In this document: positions 1 to 5,734 of the stretch, piece by piece
Layout: the number at the start of each line of letters is the position of its first letter
Numbering within the stretch: the stretch's first letter is position 1
Assembly (NCBI GenBank): GCA_007121975.1
Contig: SKJO01000021.1
Span: forward strand, 1 to 6,458
Reading direction: 5' to 3'
Source of the DNA: Nitriliruptoraceae bacterium
GTDB lineage: Bacteria > Actinomycetota > Nitriliruptoria > Nitriliruptorales > Nitriliruptoraceae
DNA length: 6,458 nt
The notes under the pieces: generated by a model
Database searches by the model: none
Seen by the model: only the letters and a program-made list of their open reading frames with translations
Told to the model about the DNA's origin: nothing
Made by a program: the position numbers and the translations under genes

Positions 1-271
1 CGAACTCGATCTTGGCGAGCTGGCAGGCCACCAGGTTGTCGTCGTCGTCGTGGGTGGTGGCCACGAACACCTCGGCGCGATCGACGTGCGCCTGCTCGAG
101 GTAGCGCACGTCGCAGGCATCGCCTTCGATGACGAGCACGTCGTGTTCGGCCACGAGTTGCTCGCAGCGGTTGGGGACCCGCTCGAGCACCGCCACCTCG
201 TGGTGCTTGGAGACCAGGTCGGCCGCGATGTAGCGCCCGATGCGTCCCCCACCCATGATCACGACGTACAC
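1..271 (-). CDS. trkA: TrkA-family K+ uptake regulator, second of a tandem pair (partial, N-terminal part)
   Basis: Reading the minus strand from a GTG at 271 gives an open frame that runs off the left edge, so about 90 N-terminal residues are present. It begins VYVVIMGGGRIGRYIAADL, a Rossmann fold with the GxGxxG dinucleotide motif (GGGRIG). The end of the second strand carries an acidic residue (VAVLE), and GDACD and ATTHDDDDNLVAC follow. This is the RCK N-domain (TrkA-N) of cytosolic NAD(H)-binding subunits that gate Trk/Ktr K+ transporters. The start is well supported: GAGGTGA at 276-282 sits 4 nt upstream and includes the stop codon of the preceding trkA gene, which ends only 4 bp away, so the two are almost certainly cotranscribed and probably translationally coupled. 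Actinobacteria such as mycobacteria carry a similar adjacent pair (ceoB/ceoC). The RCK-C part lies outside the window. Confidence 0.9.
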   Translation of the reverse strand, partial: MYVVIMGGGRIGRYIAADLVSKHHEVAVLERVPNRCEQLVAEHDVLVIEGDACDVRYLEQAHVDRAEVFVATTHDDDDNLVACQLAKIEF

Positions 272-275
272 CGGA

Positions 276-956
276 TCACCTCGCCCGGGCGCGCTCGCGC
301 GCGAACGGCTCGCGCACCAGCCCGGCCAGCCGCCGGTGGGCCGAGGGTTTCATGGCGGCGGTCACCACGTCGTCGCGCTCGAGCCGGTCGGTGCGGTCGG
401 GGATGAACACCCGGGCGCCGCGCCGGATGGCGGCGATGCGCAGCACCCCGTCGAGCTCGAACTCCTCGACGGTCGAGCCGTGCCCGCCCGTGTCGATCTC
501 GAGGTCGACCAGGGCCGCGTCGGTGTCCGGCAGGCTGACGTGCAGCGGGTAGCTCTCCTCGCGGAACTCGTTGAGGAACAGCTTGGCGATCAGCCCGGTC
601 GAGGACACGTAGCGCACCCCGAGCTTGCGGTAGACGTCCTCGCGCTCGGGATTGAACAGCCGGGCGATGGTGCGGGGCACGTCGTAGAGGTGGGTGGCGA
701 TCTCCACGGCCATGAGGTTGGCGTTGTCGGACCGGGTCACGGCCATCACTCCGCCGGCACCCTGGACCCCGGCGCGCTCGAGCACGTCGCGGTCGGTGCA
801 GTCGCCGATCAGCGTCTCGCCGTTGAACGCCGTGCCCAGCCGGTCGAAGGCCCGTGGGTCGGTGTCCAGCACGACCACGTCGTTGTCGGGCTCCGCCGAG
901 AGCTGCTCGGCGATCTCGGCACCCAGCCGTCCGCAGCCGCCGATGATGATGTGCAC
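276..956 (-). CDS. trkA: TrkA-family K+ uptake regulator (RCK N + RCK C domains)
   Basis: This 226-residue protein is about the length of single-unit actinobacterial TrkA proteins. Residues 1-12 contain the dinucleotide-binding GxGxxG (GGCGRLG), with the acidic D31 closing the second strand (VVVLD), as in NAD-preferring RCK domains. GDCTD and VTRSDNANL follow, as expected for TrkA-N. Residues from about 134 form a TrkA-C/RCK-C region (LPDTDAALVDLEI ... GARVFIPDRTDRLERDDVV). It should act in the cytosol as a ligand-sensing regulator of a Trk K+ channel whose membrane subunit is not in this window. I chose GTG at 956 because GAGGA lies 4 nt upstream (961-965), the protein then starts directly at the first Rossmann strand (VHIIIGG), and the sister gene starts the same way. 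An in-frame ATG at 1019 would add 21 low-complexity residues, but it lies upstream of the likely promoter and overlaps the ispH start. Confidence 0.9.
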   Translation of the reverse strand: MHIIIGGCGRLGAEIAEQLSAEPDNDVVVLDTDPRAFDRLGTAFNGETLIGDCTDRDVLERAGVQGAGGVMAVTRSDNANLMAVEIATHLYDVPRTIARLFNPEREDVYRKLGVRYVSSTGLIAKLFLNEFREESYPLHVSLPDTDAALVDLEIDTGGHGSTVEEFELDGVLRIAAIRRGARVFIPDRTDRLERDDVVTAAMKPSAHRRLAGLVREPFARERARAR

Positions 957-1004
957 CGCGTCCTCGTCGTCGGTCGCCGACCCCGGCGTCCGCTCCTGGC
1001 TCGA

Positions 1005-1011
1005 TACCCTA
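1005..1011. promoter_or_regulatory. Candidate shared -10 element for divergent ispH and trkA promoters
   Basis: The 7-mer TACCCTA reads as TACCCT on the plus strand (1005-1010) and TAGGGT on the minus strand (1011-1006); both fit the actinobacterial TAnnnT -10 pattern. With normal spacing, the plus start site falls at about 1017, one base before the ispH ATG, which implies a leaderless mRNA; no Shine-Dalgarno is seen before that ATG. The minus start site falls at about 999, leaving a leader of about 43 nt before the trkA GTG at 956. No clear -35 was found for either direction. The call rests on motif and position only. Confidence 0.5.
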
Positions 1012-1017
1012 CCGCGC

Positions 1018-1965
1018 ATGCCTCCTCACACGCTCCTGCTCGCCGCTCCCCGCGGGTTCTGCGCCGGCGTCGATCGCGCCGTGCTGATCGTCGAGAAGGC
1101 CCTCGAGGCCTACGGCGCCCCGGTCTACGTCCGCCACGAGATCGTCCACAACACCTACGTGGTCGAGTCGCTGCGCCGCAAGGGCGCGGTGTTCGTCGAG
1201 GACGAGACCACCGTCCCCCAAGGTGCGGTCATCGTCTTCTCGGCCCACGGATCGCCGCCCGAGGCGTTCACCAACTCGCGGCGGCTCGGTCACACCCTGA
1301 TCGACGCGACCTGCCCGTTGGTCACCAAGGTCCACCACGAGGCCCGCCGGTTCGACCGCGACGGGCTCGAGATCGTCCTGATCGGTCATGCCGGCCACCA
1401 GGAGGTGATCGGCACCATGGGGCAGGCCCCGGAGGCGACCCGGCTGGTGGAGACCCCCGAGGACGTCGACGCCCTCGAGCTCGACCCGTCCACGCCGATT
1501 GCCACGATCACCCAGACCACGCTGTCGATGGACGAGACCGCCGGGGTGGTCGAGCGGCTGCGGCAGCGCTTCCCGCACCTGCACCAGCCCAAGAGCGACG
1601 ACATCTGCTACGCGACCCAGAACCGGCAGGACGCGGTCAAGGTGCTCGCCGAGCGGTGCGATCTGATCCTGGTGGTGGGCTCGGAGACCTCCTCCAACAG
1701 CAAGCGCTTGGTCGAGGTGTCGCGTGACCGATCGGTGCCCGCCCACCTGATCGACACCGCCGCACAGATCGACCCGTCCTGGCTCGACGGTGTCGAGGTG
1801 GTCGGTCTGACCTCGGGCGCGTCGGCTCCGGAGGTCCTCGTCGAGGAGGTCATCGCCTGGTTCCGGCAGCGGGGCACCGACCACGTCGACACGGTGCTGG
1901 TGGTCGACGAGGACGTCGAGTTCGCGATGCCCTCCAACCTGGCGCGCAAGCTCGCGGGGTCGTGA
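1018..1965 (+). CDS. ispH: 4-hydroxy-3-methylbut-2-enyl diphosphate reductase
   Basis: The last enzyme of the MEP isoprenoid pathway reductively dehydroxylates HMBPP to IPP and DMAPP using a [4Fe-4S] cluster in the cytosol. The 315-residue protein has the usual length and all family landmarks. The three cluster cysteines are C15 (PRGFCAGVDRA), C99 (DATCPLVTKVH) and C197 (DDICYATQNRQ). Substrate-site residues are H44 (EIVHN), H77 (FSAHGS), H127 and E129 (GHAGHQEVIGTMGQ), T168 (TQTTLS), S225/S226/N227 (ETSSNSKRL) and S269 (TSGASAPE). The one oddity is Gln128 where the motif normally has Pro (HPE becomes HQE). The ATG at 1018 is 13 residues before the GFCAGV motif, as in typical IspH. No ribosome binding site is visible and a -10 box sits 7 nt upstream, so a leaderless transcript is likely. 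The gene is divergent from trkA and convergent with the RNase D gene 7 bp beyond its TGA. Confidence 0.97.
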   Translation: MPPHTLLLAAPRGFCAGVDRAVLIVEKALEAYGAPVYVRHEIVHNTYVVESLRRKGAVFVEDETTVPQGAVIVFSAHGSPPEAFTNSRRLGHTLIDATCPLVTKVHHEARRFDRDGLEIVLIGHAGHQEVIGTMGQAPEATRLVETPEDVDALELDPSTPIATITQTTLSMDETAGVVERLRQRFPHLHQPKSDDICYATQNRQDAVKVLAERCDLILVVGSETSSNSKRLVEVSRDRSVPAHLIDTAAQIDPSWLDGVEVVGLTSGASAPEVLVEEVIAWFRQRGTDHVDTVLVVDEDVEFAMPSNLARKLAGS

Positions 1966-1972
1966 GCCCGGT

Positions 1973-3133
1973 TCAGCCCTGCCCGTCGGCTGGGGTGTCG
2001 GCCGCCTGCTCCTGCGCGTCGAGGTAGGCCTCCCACAGCGGTTCGGCGAGCAGGTCGCGCTGCCAGGGACGCAGCCCCGCGCGCTCGCACAGGGCGTGGC
2101 CGTTGGGCGGATCGCTGGCCAGCGCGGTCAGCAGCGGCCGGGACGGGCACAGCACCCCTGCCTCCATCCCCAGTTGCTCAGCCACCTCGGTGCGGGCCCG
2201 TCGCAGGGCGTCGTGCACGTTGCGATCGCGGTCGGTGAGCCGTCGACCATCGGTCTGGCGGGGTTCGGGGGGGCCCTGCTCGGCCTCCTGCAGCGCGGCG
2301 AGCAGCGCAGGTGCGTGCCGGCGCAGGAGCGAACGCCGGCGTGAACTGCGACGCACCAGGTCCTCTTCGGTGCCTGGCGGGTCGGTGGCCAGCGCCCGCA
2401 GGACCTCGTCGTGGACCAGTCGGTTGGGCGCGATGTCGTGGTCGCGAGCCAGCGACTCGCGCGCCTCCCACACCGCCCGCAGCCGGGCGCGCTCGCGGGG
2501 GTCGAGCCGGCCGGCCCCCTTCACGCGCGTCCAGGAGCGGGTGTCGCGTGCGGTGCGCTGCCGGATCGCAACCACCTCCTGGTCGTACCACTCGGTGCGG
2601 TTCGCCGCCGTCAGGCGCTGCTCGAGCTGCGCCCACAGCGCCGGGAGGTAGACCACGTCACTGGCGGCGTAGGCGATCATCTCCTCGGTCAGGGGGCGCT
2701 GCGCCCAGTCGGCGCGCTGCAGGGCGCTCTTGTCGCCGTCGAGTGCGAGTCCGAGCGCCTCGTCGAGCAGCGCGCGCAGCCCGGTCGGCAGGCCCAGGAT
2801 CGCGGCGGCCACCGCGGTGTCGGCGATGCGTTCGGGATGCACACCCTTGGCCGCCAGCGGATCGAGGTCGTTCTCCAGGGCGTGCAGGATGACCGTGCGC
2901 TGCGCCAGGAAGTGGTCGAGCTCGCCGAGGTCGTGCAGCCGCACGCCATCGAGCAGGATGCAGCGGCCGGCGACGCCGACCTGCACCAGCGCCGCATCGC
3001 GGTGGTAGCGCGCGGCATCCGCCCGTTCGACGTCGATGCCGACGGGGGCATCGCCCTCGGCGCCCAGGCTGGCGAGGGCCGCACGTAGCCGCCCGGGCTC
3101 GTCGACCAGCTCGACCTGCAGGGACCCGGACAC
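1973..3133 (-). CDS. rnd: Ribonuclease D (DEDDy 3'-5' exonuclease with HRDC domains)
   Basis: This 386-residue protein is close to the length of E. coli RNase D, a 3'-5' exoribonuclease that trims tRNA and other small RNAs. The exonuclease domain spans about residues 5-175. All DEDDy residues are visible: D34 and E36 (GIDVERADAARY, Exo I), D89 (HALENDLDPL, Exo II), and Y155 and D159 (YAASDVVYL, Exo III). The conserved KSALQRADWAQRPL segment precedes Exo III. Residues about 204-285 form a HRDC domain (TRVKGAGRLDPRERARL ... DIAPNRLVHDEVL). A second, weaker HRDC-like unit covers about 303-376. An Arg-rich stretch (RRSSRRRSLLRRH) follows the first HRDC and may contact RNA. The start is GTG at 3133, with GGAG at 3140-3143 spaced 6 nt away. 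The stop faces the ispH stop. Confidence 0.92.
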   Translation of the reverse strand: MSGSLQVELVDEPGRLRAALASLGAEGDAPVGIDVERADAARYHRDAALVQVGVAGRCILLDGVRLHDLGELDHFLAQRTVILHALENDLDPLAAKGVHPERIADTAVAAAILGLPTGLRALLDEALGLALDGDKSALQRADWAQRPLTEEMIAYAASDVVYLPALWAQLEQRLTAANRTEWYDQEVVAIRQRTARDTRSWTRVKGAGRLDPRERARLRAVWEARESLARDHDIAPNRLVHDEVLRALATDPPGTEEDLVRRSSRRRSLLRRHAPALLAALQEAEQGPPEPRQTDGRRLTDRDRNVHDALRRARTEVAEQLGMEAGVLCPSRPLLTALASDPPNGHALCERAGLRPWQRDLLAEPLWEAYLDAQEQAADTPADGQG

Positions 3134-3154
3134 GGTTGGCTCCGCTCACGGTCA

Positions 3155-3164
3155 CACGGCCGTG
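3155..3164. repeat. 10-bp perfect palindrome CACGGCCGTG in the rnd/deacetylase divergent spacer
   Basis: CACGGCCGTG is its own reverse complement. Just beyond lies CACGTG (3177-3182). The flanks form a wider inverted repeat, CACACG (3153-3158) with CGTGTG (3179-3184). The cluster lies in the expected rnd leader and upstream of the deacetylase gene, where an operator would sit. Short GC palindromes are common in such DNA, so function is unproven. Confidence 0.3.
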
Positions 3165-3187
3165 GGATCGGGCCGCCACGTGTGTCG

Positions 3188-3193
3188 AGGCTA
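3188..3193 (-). promoter_or_regulatory. Candidate -10 box for rnd
   Basis: The minus strand reads TAGCCT here, matching the TAnnnT -10 pattern and identical to the plus-strand -10 candidate before the lipoprotein gene. Normal spacing puts the start site near 3181 and gives rnd a leader of about 48 nt. No convincing -35 was seen. No equally good -10 was found for the plus-strand deacetylase gene in the same 107-bp spacer. Confidence 0.35.
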
Positions 3194-3240
3194 GCGCCGT
3201 GACCTGGCACCCTGGGGGCCGCCCACGAACGGAAGCCCGC

Positions 3241-4113
3241 GTGTCCCTGCTGTGCGTGCACCCCCATCCCGACGATGAGTCCATCGCCTGCGGGGGCACG
3301 CTCGCGCGCGCCGCCGATCAGGGCCGCCGCCCCGTGGTGGTCACCTGCACCGGAGGCGAGGAGGGCGAGAACCTGGCCGGGATCGACCTCGACGGCCGAT
3401 CGCTGGCCGACCACCGCCGCCAGGAGCTGGCCGAGGCGCTCGCGCTGCTCGGCGTCGAGGAGCACCACGGGCTCGGCTACCGCGACAGCGGGATGGCCGG
3501 CGTCGCGGCCAACGACCATCCCGACAGCTTCCACCTGGCCGACCTGCGGCTCGCGGCGATCCGGCTGGCCGCGATCCTGCGCCAGGTCCGTCCCGAGGTG
3601 GTGGTGTCCGACGACCTCGACGGGACCTACGGCCACCCGGACCACGTCAAGGCCCACCGGGTCACCGTGGCAGCGGTGGCCCTGGCCGCCGATCCGCGTG
3701 CCCCGCTGCCCGCCGAACCGTGGTCGGTGCCGGCCCGCTACGTGCACACGTTGGGTCGCGGACGGCTGCTTGCGGCCCACCGTGGCCTGCTCGCGGCGGG
3801 GTTGGCGTCGCCGTTCGGCGAGCAGCCCGTCGAGGACCCCGCGCTGCTGCCCTTCGGGTCACCCGACGACCACATCAGCGCACGTATCGACGTGCGGCCC
3901 TGGCTGGCCCGCAAGCGGGCGGCGATGGCCGCGCACCGCAGCCAGATCGGCCCGGACAGCTTCTTTCTCAACCTCCCCGACGAGCTCGCGGCCGAGGTCT
4001 TCGGCGTCGAGGAGTTCGTGCTCGTCGAGCGGTACGGGCAACCGGTCGCGGCCGGTGCCATCACGGGCCGCGACGAGCTGTTCGAGGACGCTGGGTACGG
4101 TCACGGGCGCTGA
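3241..4113 (+). CDS. PIG-L/LmbE-family zinc deacetylase, MshB-like
   Basis: The 290-residue protein belongs to the zinc-dependent GlcNAc-type deacetylase family that includes MshB (mycothiol biosynthesis deacetylase) and Mca (mycothiol S-conjugate amidase). The N-terminal HPHPDDES gives zinc ligands H9 and D12 and catalytic base D11. YGHPDHVKAH gives the third zinc ligand, H135. From memory of the families, TCTGGEEGE, RDSGMAG and YGHPDHV resemble MshB more than Mca. The position after HPDDES (IACGGT) lacks the Mca lysine. The C-terminal part (KRAAMAAHRSQIGPDSFF) is less decisive, so substrate is left open. It is cytosolic, with no signal peptide. I chose GTG at 3241 because GGAAG lies 5 nt upstream (3231-3235) and the first beta strand starts at once. 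Upstream in-frame GTG 3199 or TTG 3136 would add residues without family resemblance. The flavin reductase gene follows after 33 bp, probably in the same operon. Confidence 0.88.
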   Translation: MSLLCVHPHPDDESIACGGTLARAADQGRRPVVVTCTGGEEGENLAGIDLDGRSLADHRRQELAEALALLGVEEHHGLGYRDSGMAGVAANDHPDSFHLADLRLAAIRLAAILRQVRPEVVVSDDLDGTYGHPDHVKAHRVTVAAVALAADPRAPLPAEPWSVPARYVHTLGRGRLLAAHRGLLAAGLASPFGEQPVEDPALLPFGSPDDHISARIDVRPWLARKRAAMAAHRSQIGPDSFFLNLPDELAAEVFGVEEFVLVERYGQPVAAGAITGRDELFEDAGYGHGR

Positions 4114-4146
4114 GCCTCGCAGCTCACCACCTCAACGGAGACGACG

Positions 4147-4659
4147 ATGCAGCCGGTGCGCACGGCGGACCCGACCCCGGAGCGCTTCCGGCAGGTCCTG
4201 GGACGGTTCGCGACAGGGGTCGGGGTCCTGACCACCGTGGTCGATGGCCTCGTGCACGGGATGACAGCCAACGCCGTCACCTCGGTGTCGCTGGATCCAC
4301 CGCTGGTGCTCGTGTGTGTCGGCCGCACCGCGCTGATGGCCGAACGGGTGACCCGCTCGGGGTGCTTTGCGATCAGCTTCCTCGCCGCGGAGCAGCAGGG
4401 CTTGTCGGCCTGGTTCGCCGATCCGTCGCGGCCGGACGATGCCCGGCAGTTCGCCGGCGTGCCCACCCGGGTGGCGGCCACGGGCGCGCCGGTGATCGAG
4501 GGCGGGGTGGGGTTCGTGGACTGTCACGTGCATGCGGTGCACGACGGAGGGGACCACCTCATCGTCGTCGGCCGGGTGCAGGCACTGGGTGAGGGCGGCG
4601 CCACCGACCCGCTCGTCTACTACCGCTCGCGGTACGGCACGCTGAGCGAGCAGCCGTGA
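4147..4659 (+). CDS. Flavin reductase-like FMN-binding protein (HpaC/Flavin_Reduct family)
   Basis: This 170-residue protein has the split-barrel flavin reductase fold: FRQVLGRFATGVGVLTT (residues 14-30), TANAVTSVSLDPPLVLV (about 40-56, the FMN-binding segment), then GCFAISFLAAEQQGLSAWFA, GDHLIVVGRV (135-144) and the terminal PLVYYRSRYGTL. Family members are cytosolic NAD(P)H:flavin oxidoreductases that supply reduced FMN/FAD to a partner monooxygenase, or FMN enzymes in their own right. The partner is not visible here. The start is ATG 4147 with ACGGAG at 4135-4140, spaced 6 nt. Its TGA (4657-4659) overlaps the next start, so it is coupled to the YjbQ-family gene. Confidence 0.9.
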   Translation: MQPVRTADPTPERFRQVLGRFATGVGVLTTVVDGLVHGMTANAVTSVSLDPPLVLVCVGRTALMAERVTRSGCFAISFLAAEQQGLSAWFADPSRPDDARQFAGVPTRVAATGAPVIEGGVGFVDCHVHAVHDGGDHLIVVGRVQALGEGGATDPLVYYRSRYGTLSEQP

Positions 4660-5063
4660 TGCACGTGCGCGAGGTGTCGCTGCGGACCGGGACGCGCCGG
4701 ATCACGGATGTCACCGCGCACTGCGCGCAGCTCGCCCGCGAGATCGGGGGTGACGGGCTGCTGCACGTGTTCCTCCCGCACGCCACCGCCGGACTCGCGC
4801 TGCTCGAGGTGGGAGCCGGTTCGGATGACGACCTCGCGGCCCACCTCGACGTGCTGCTGCCCCGCGACGAGCGCTGGGTGCACCGTCACGGCAGCCCCGG
4901 GCACGGCGCGGACCACGTCCTGCCGGCGGTGATCAGCCCGAGCCTGGTACTCGCGGTGGAGGACGGTCGGGTGGTGCTGGGGACCTGGCAGCACGTCGTG
5001 GTGGTCGACGCCAACGCCGACAACCCCGTGCGGACCCTGCGACTGAGCCTCCTGCCGGGCTGA
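4659..5063 (+). CDS. YjbQ/UPF0047 family protein
   Basis: This protein of about 134 residues matches the YjbQ/UPF0047 (secondary thiamine-phosphate synthase-like) family in length and motifs: LPHATAGLALLE near residue 40, HRHGSPGHGADHV with several His that may bind metal, then the signature VEDGRVVLGTWQHVVVVD near the C terminus. E. coli YjbQ has weak thiamine-phosphate synthase activity in a suppressor context, but the native role is unsettled, so no substrate is assigned. The HGSPGHGADH form differs from the E. coli GNA..H form; I recall it from other actinobacterial members. ATG 4659 overlaps the flavin reductase TGA by one base (TGATG). An in-frame GTG at 4656 would add one residue and give a 4-bp overlap. 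Either implies translational coupling. The stop is 6 bp from the convergent upp stop. Confidence 0.88.
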   Translation: MHVREVSLRTGTRRITDVTAHCAQLAREIGGDGLLHVFLPHATAGLALLEVGAGSDDDLAAHLDVLLPRDERWVHRHGSPGHGADHVLPAVISPSLVLAVEDGRVVLGTWQHVVVVDANADNPVRTLRLSLLPG

Positions 5064-5074
5064 TCGGCGTCAGT
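5042..5074. terminator. Possible bidirectional stem-loop at the convergent YjbQ/upp ends
   Basis: ACTGAGCC (5042-5049) can pair with GGC (5066-5068) plus TCAGT (5070-5074), an 8-bp stem with one bulged G and a loop of 16 nt. It spans both stop codons and the 6-bp gap. There is no T-tract on either side, so it is not a canonical intrinsic terminator and may be chance. Confidence 0.22.
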
Positions 5075-5699
5075 GGGGGGTGCCGAACAGCCGGTCGCCG
5101 AAGTCCCCGAGCCCCGGCACGATGTAGGCCTGCTCGTCGAGCCCGGGGTCGATCGCGGCGGTCACGATCCGCACAGCGGGGTTGTCGCCGAGCACGCGCT
5201 CGACCCCCTGGGGGGTCGCCACCACCGCCAGCACGATGACCTGCTCGGCCCCTTCGGCGTCCAGGGCTCGGACCGCATCCGAGGCCGAGCCACCGGTGGC
5301 CAGCATCGGCTCGAGCACGAGTACCCAGGCCCCGTCGAGCGGCGGCACCTTGAAGTAGTAGCGGCGGGCCTGCAGCGTCTGGGCATCGCGCTCGAGCCCG
5401 ATCATCCCGACCAGGGCGGTGGGCAGCACGTCGTGCACCCCGCTGAGCAGCCCGAGCCCGGCCCGCAGCACGGGGACGGCCACGATCGTGCGGCCGGGCC
5501 CCACCGCGGGGGCCGTGCCCAGCGGGGTCGTGACCTCGCCGGTGGCGCCCGGCAGATCCGCCACCGCCCGCAGGGCGAGCATCGAGCCCAGCCGGCGGGC
5601 ATGGTGACGGAAGTGCTCGGGAGTGGTCCGCAGATCACGCAGGTTGGCCAGCTGGATGCCGACGATGGGATCGTTCTCGAGCACCGTGATTCGGGACAC
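5070..5699 (-). CDS. upp: Uracil phosphoribosyltransferase (divergent form)
   Basis: This 209-residue cytosolic salvage enzyme makes UMP from uracil and PRPP, and its length is normal for Upp. Visible motifs are LRDLRTTPEHFR (20-31), VPVLRAGLGLLSG (75-87), RRYYFKVP (112-119), the PRPP loop EPMLATGGSA (130-139), and the uracil-binding C-terminal YIVPGLGDFGDRLFGT (192-207). Several family positions differ: the PRPP loop begins with Glu rather than Asp (DPMLATGG becomes EPMLATGG), the N-terminal HPLV is NDPIV, and the usual LNE is LDE. These are mostly conservative changes and activity is still likely. The start is GTG 5699, which fits the normal family N terminus; a GAGG lies 8 nt upstream. It is transcribed alone, divergent from the lipoprotein gene. 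Confidence 0.94.
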   Translation of the reverse strand: MSRITVLENDPIVGIQLANLRDLRTTPEHFRHHARRLGSMLALRAVADLPGATGEVTTPLGTAPAVGPGRTIVAVPVLRAGLGLLSGVHDVLPTALVGMIGLERDAQTLQARRYYFKVPPLDGAWVLVLEPMLATGGSASDAVRALDAEGAEQVIVLAVVATPQGVERVLGDNPAVRIVTAAIDPGLDEQAYIVPGLGDFGDRLFGTPH

Positions 5700-5727
5700 G
5701 ACGGACGCCTCGGTTCTGGAGTGGCCC

Positions 5728-5734
5728 TAGCCTA
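5728..5734. promoter_or_regulatory. Candidate shared -10 element for divergent upp and lipoprotein promoters
   Basis: TAGCCTA reads TAGCCT on the plus strand (5728-5733) and TAGGCT on the minus strand (5734-5729). Predicted start sites are about 5740 on the plus strand, just before the GGAGG at 5741, and about 5722 on the minus strand, a 23-nt upp leader. It is embedded in a CCTAG tandem (5726-5736, CCTAGCCTAGG). No clear -35 was seen. It is the same kind of element as at 1005-1011. Confidence 0.48.

Noticed and set aside
957..1019. N-terminal extension of trkA from an ATG at 1019
   Set aside because: The extra 21 residues are not TrkA-like, the start overlaps the ispH ATG, and it lies upstream of the likely promoter. 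GTG 956 has a good ribosome binding site.
240..1727. A 495-codon plus-strand open frame covering trkA and part of ispH
   Set aside because: It is antisense to trkA and out of frame with ispH. Its composition is Arg/Pro/Gly-rich with no recognisable domain, as expected from a frame opened by high GC.
1009..1884. A 291-codon minus-strand open frame opposite ispH
   Set aside because: Low-complexity Asp/Gly/Leu/Val shadow of a gene with all IspH landmark residues on the other strand.
1974..1992. CAGCC/GGCTG hairpin at the rnd 3' end as a terminator
   Set aside because: Only 5 bp with a 9-nt loop and no T-tract; it lies within coding sequence of a GC-rich gene where such pairs are common.
3192..3197. 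TAGCGC as a plus-strand -10 for the deacetylase gene
   Set aside because: The final base is not T and no -35 or sensible start site goes with it.
2689..3780. A 363-codon minus-strand frame across the rnd N terminus, the spacer and the deacetylase gene
   Set aside because: It conflicts with two well-supported genes and shows no family motif.
3275..4231. A 318-codon plus-strand frame within the deacetylase gene
   Set aside because: Ser/Arg/Pro/Thr-rich +1 shadow; the zinc-site motifs lie in the other frame.
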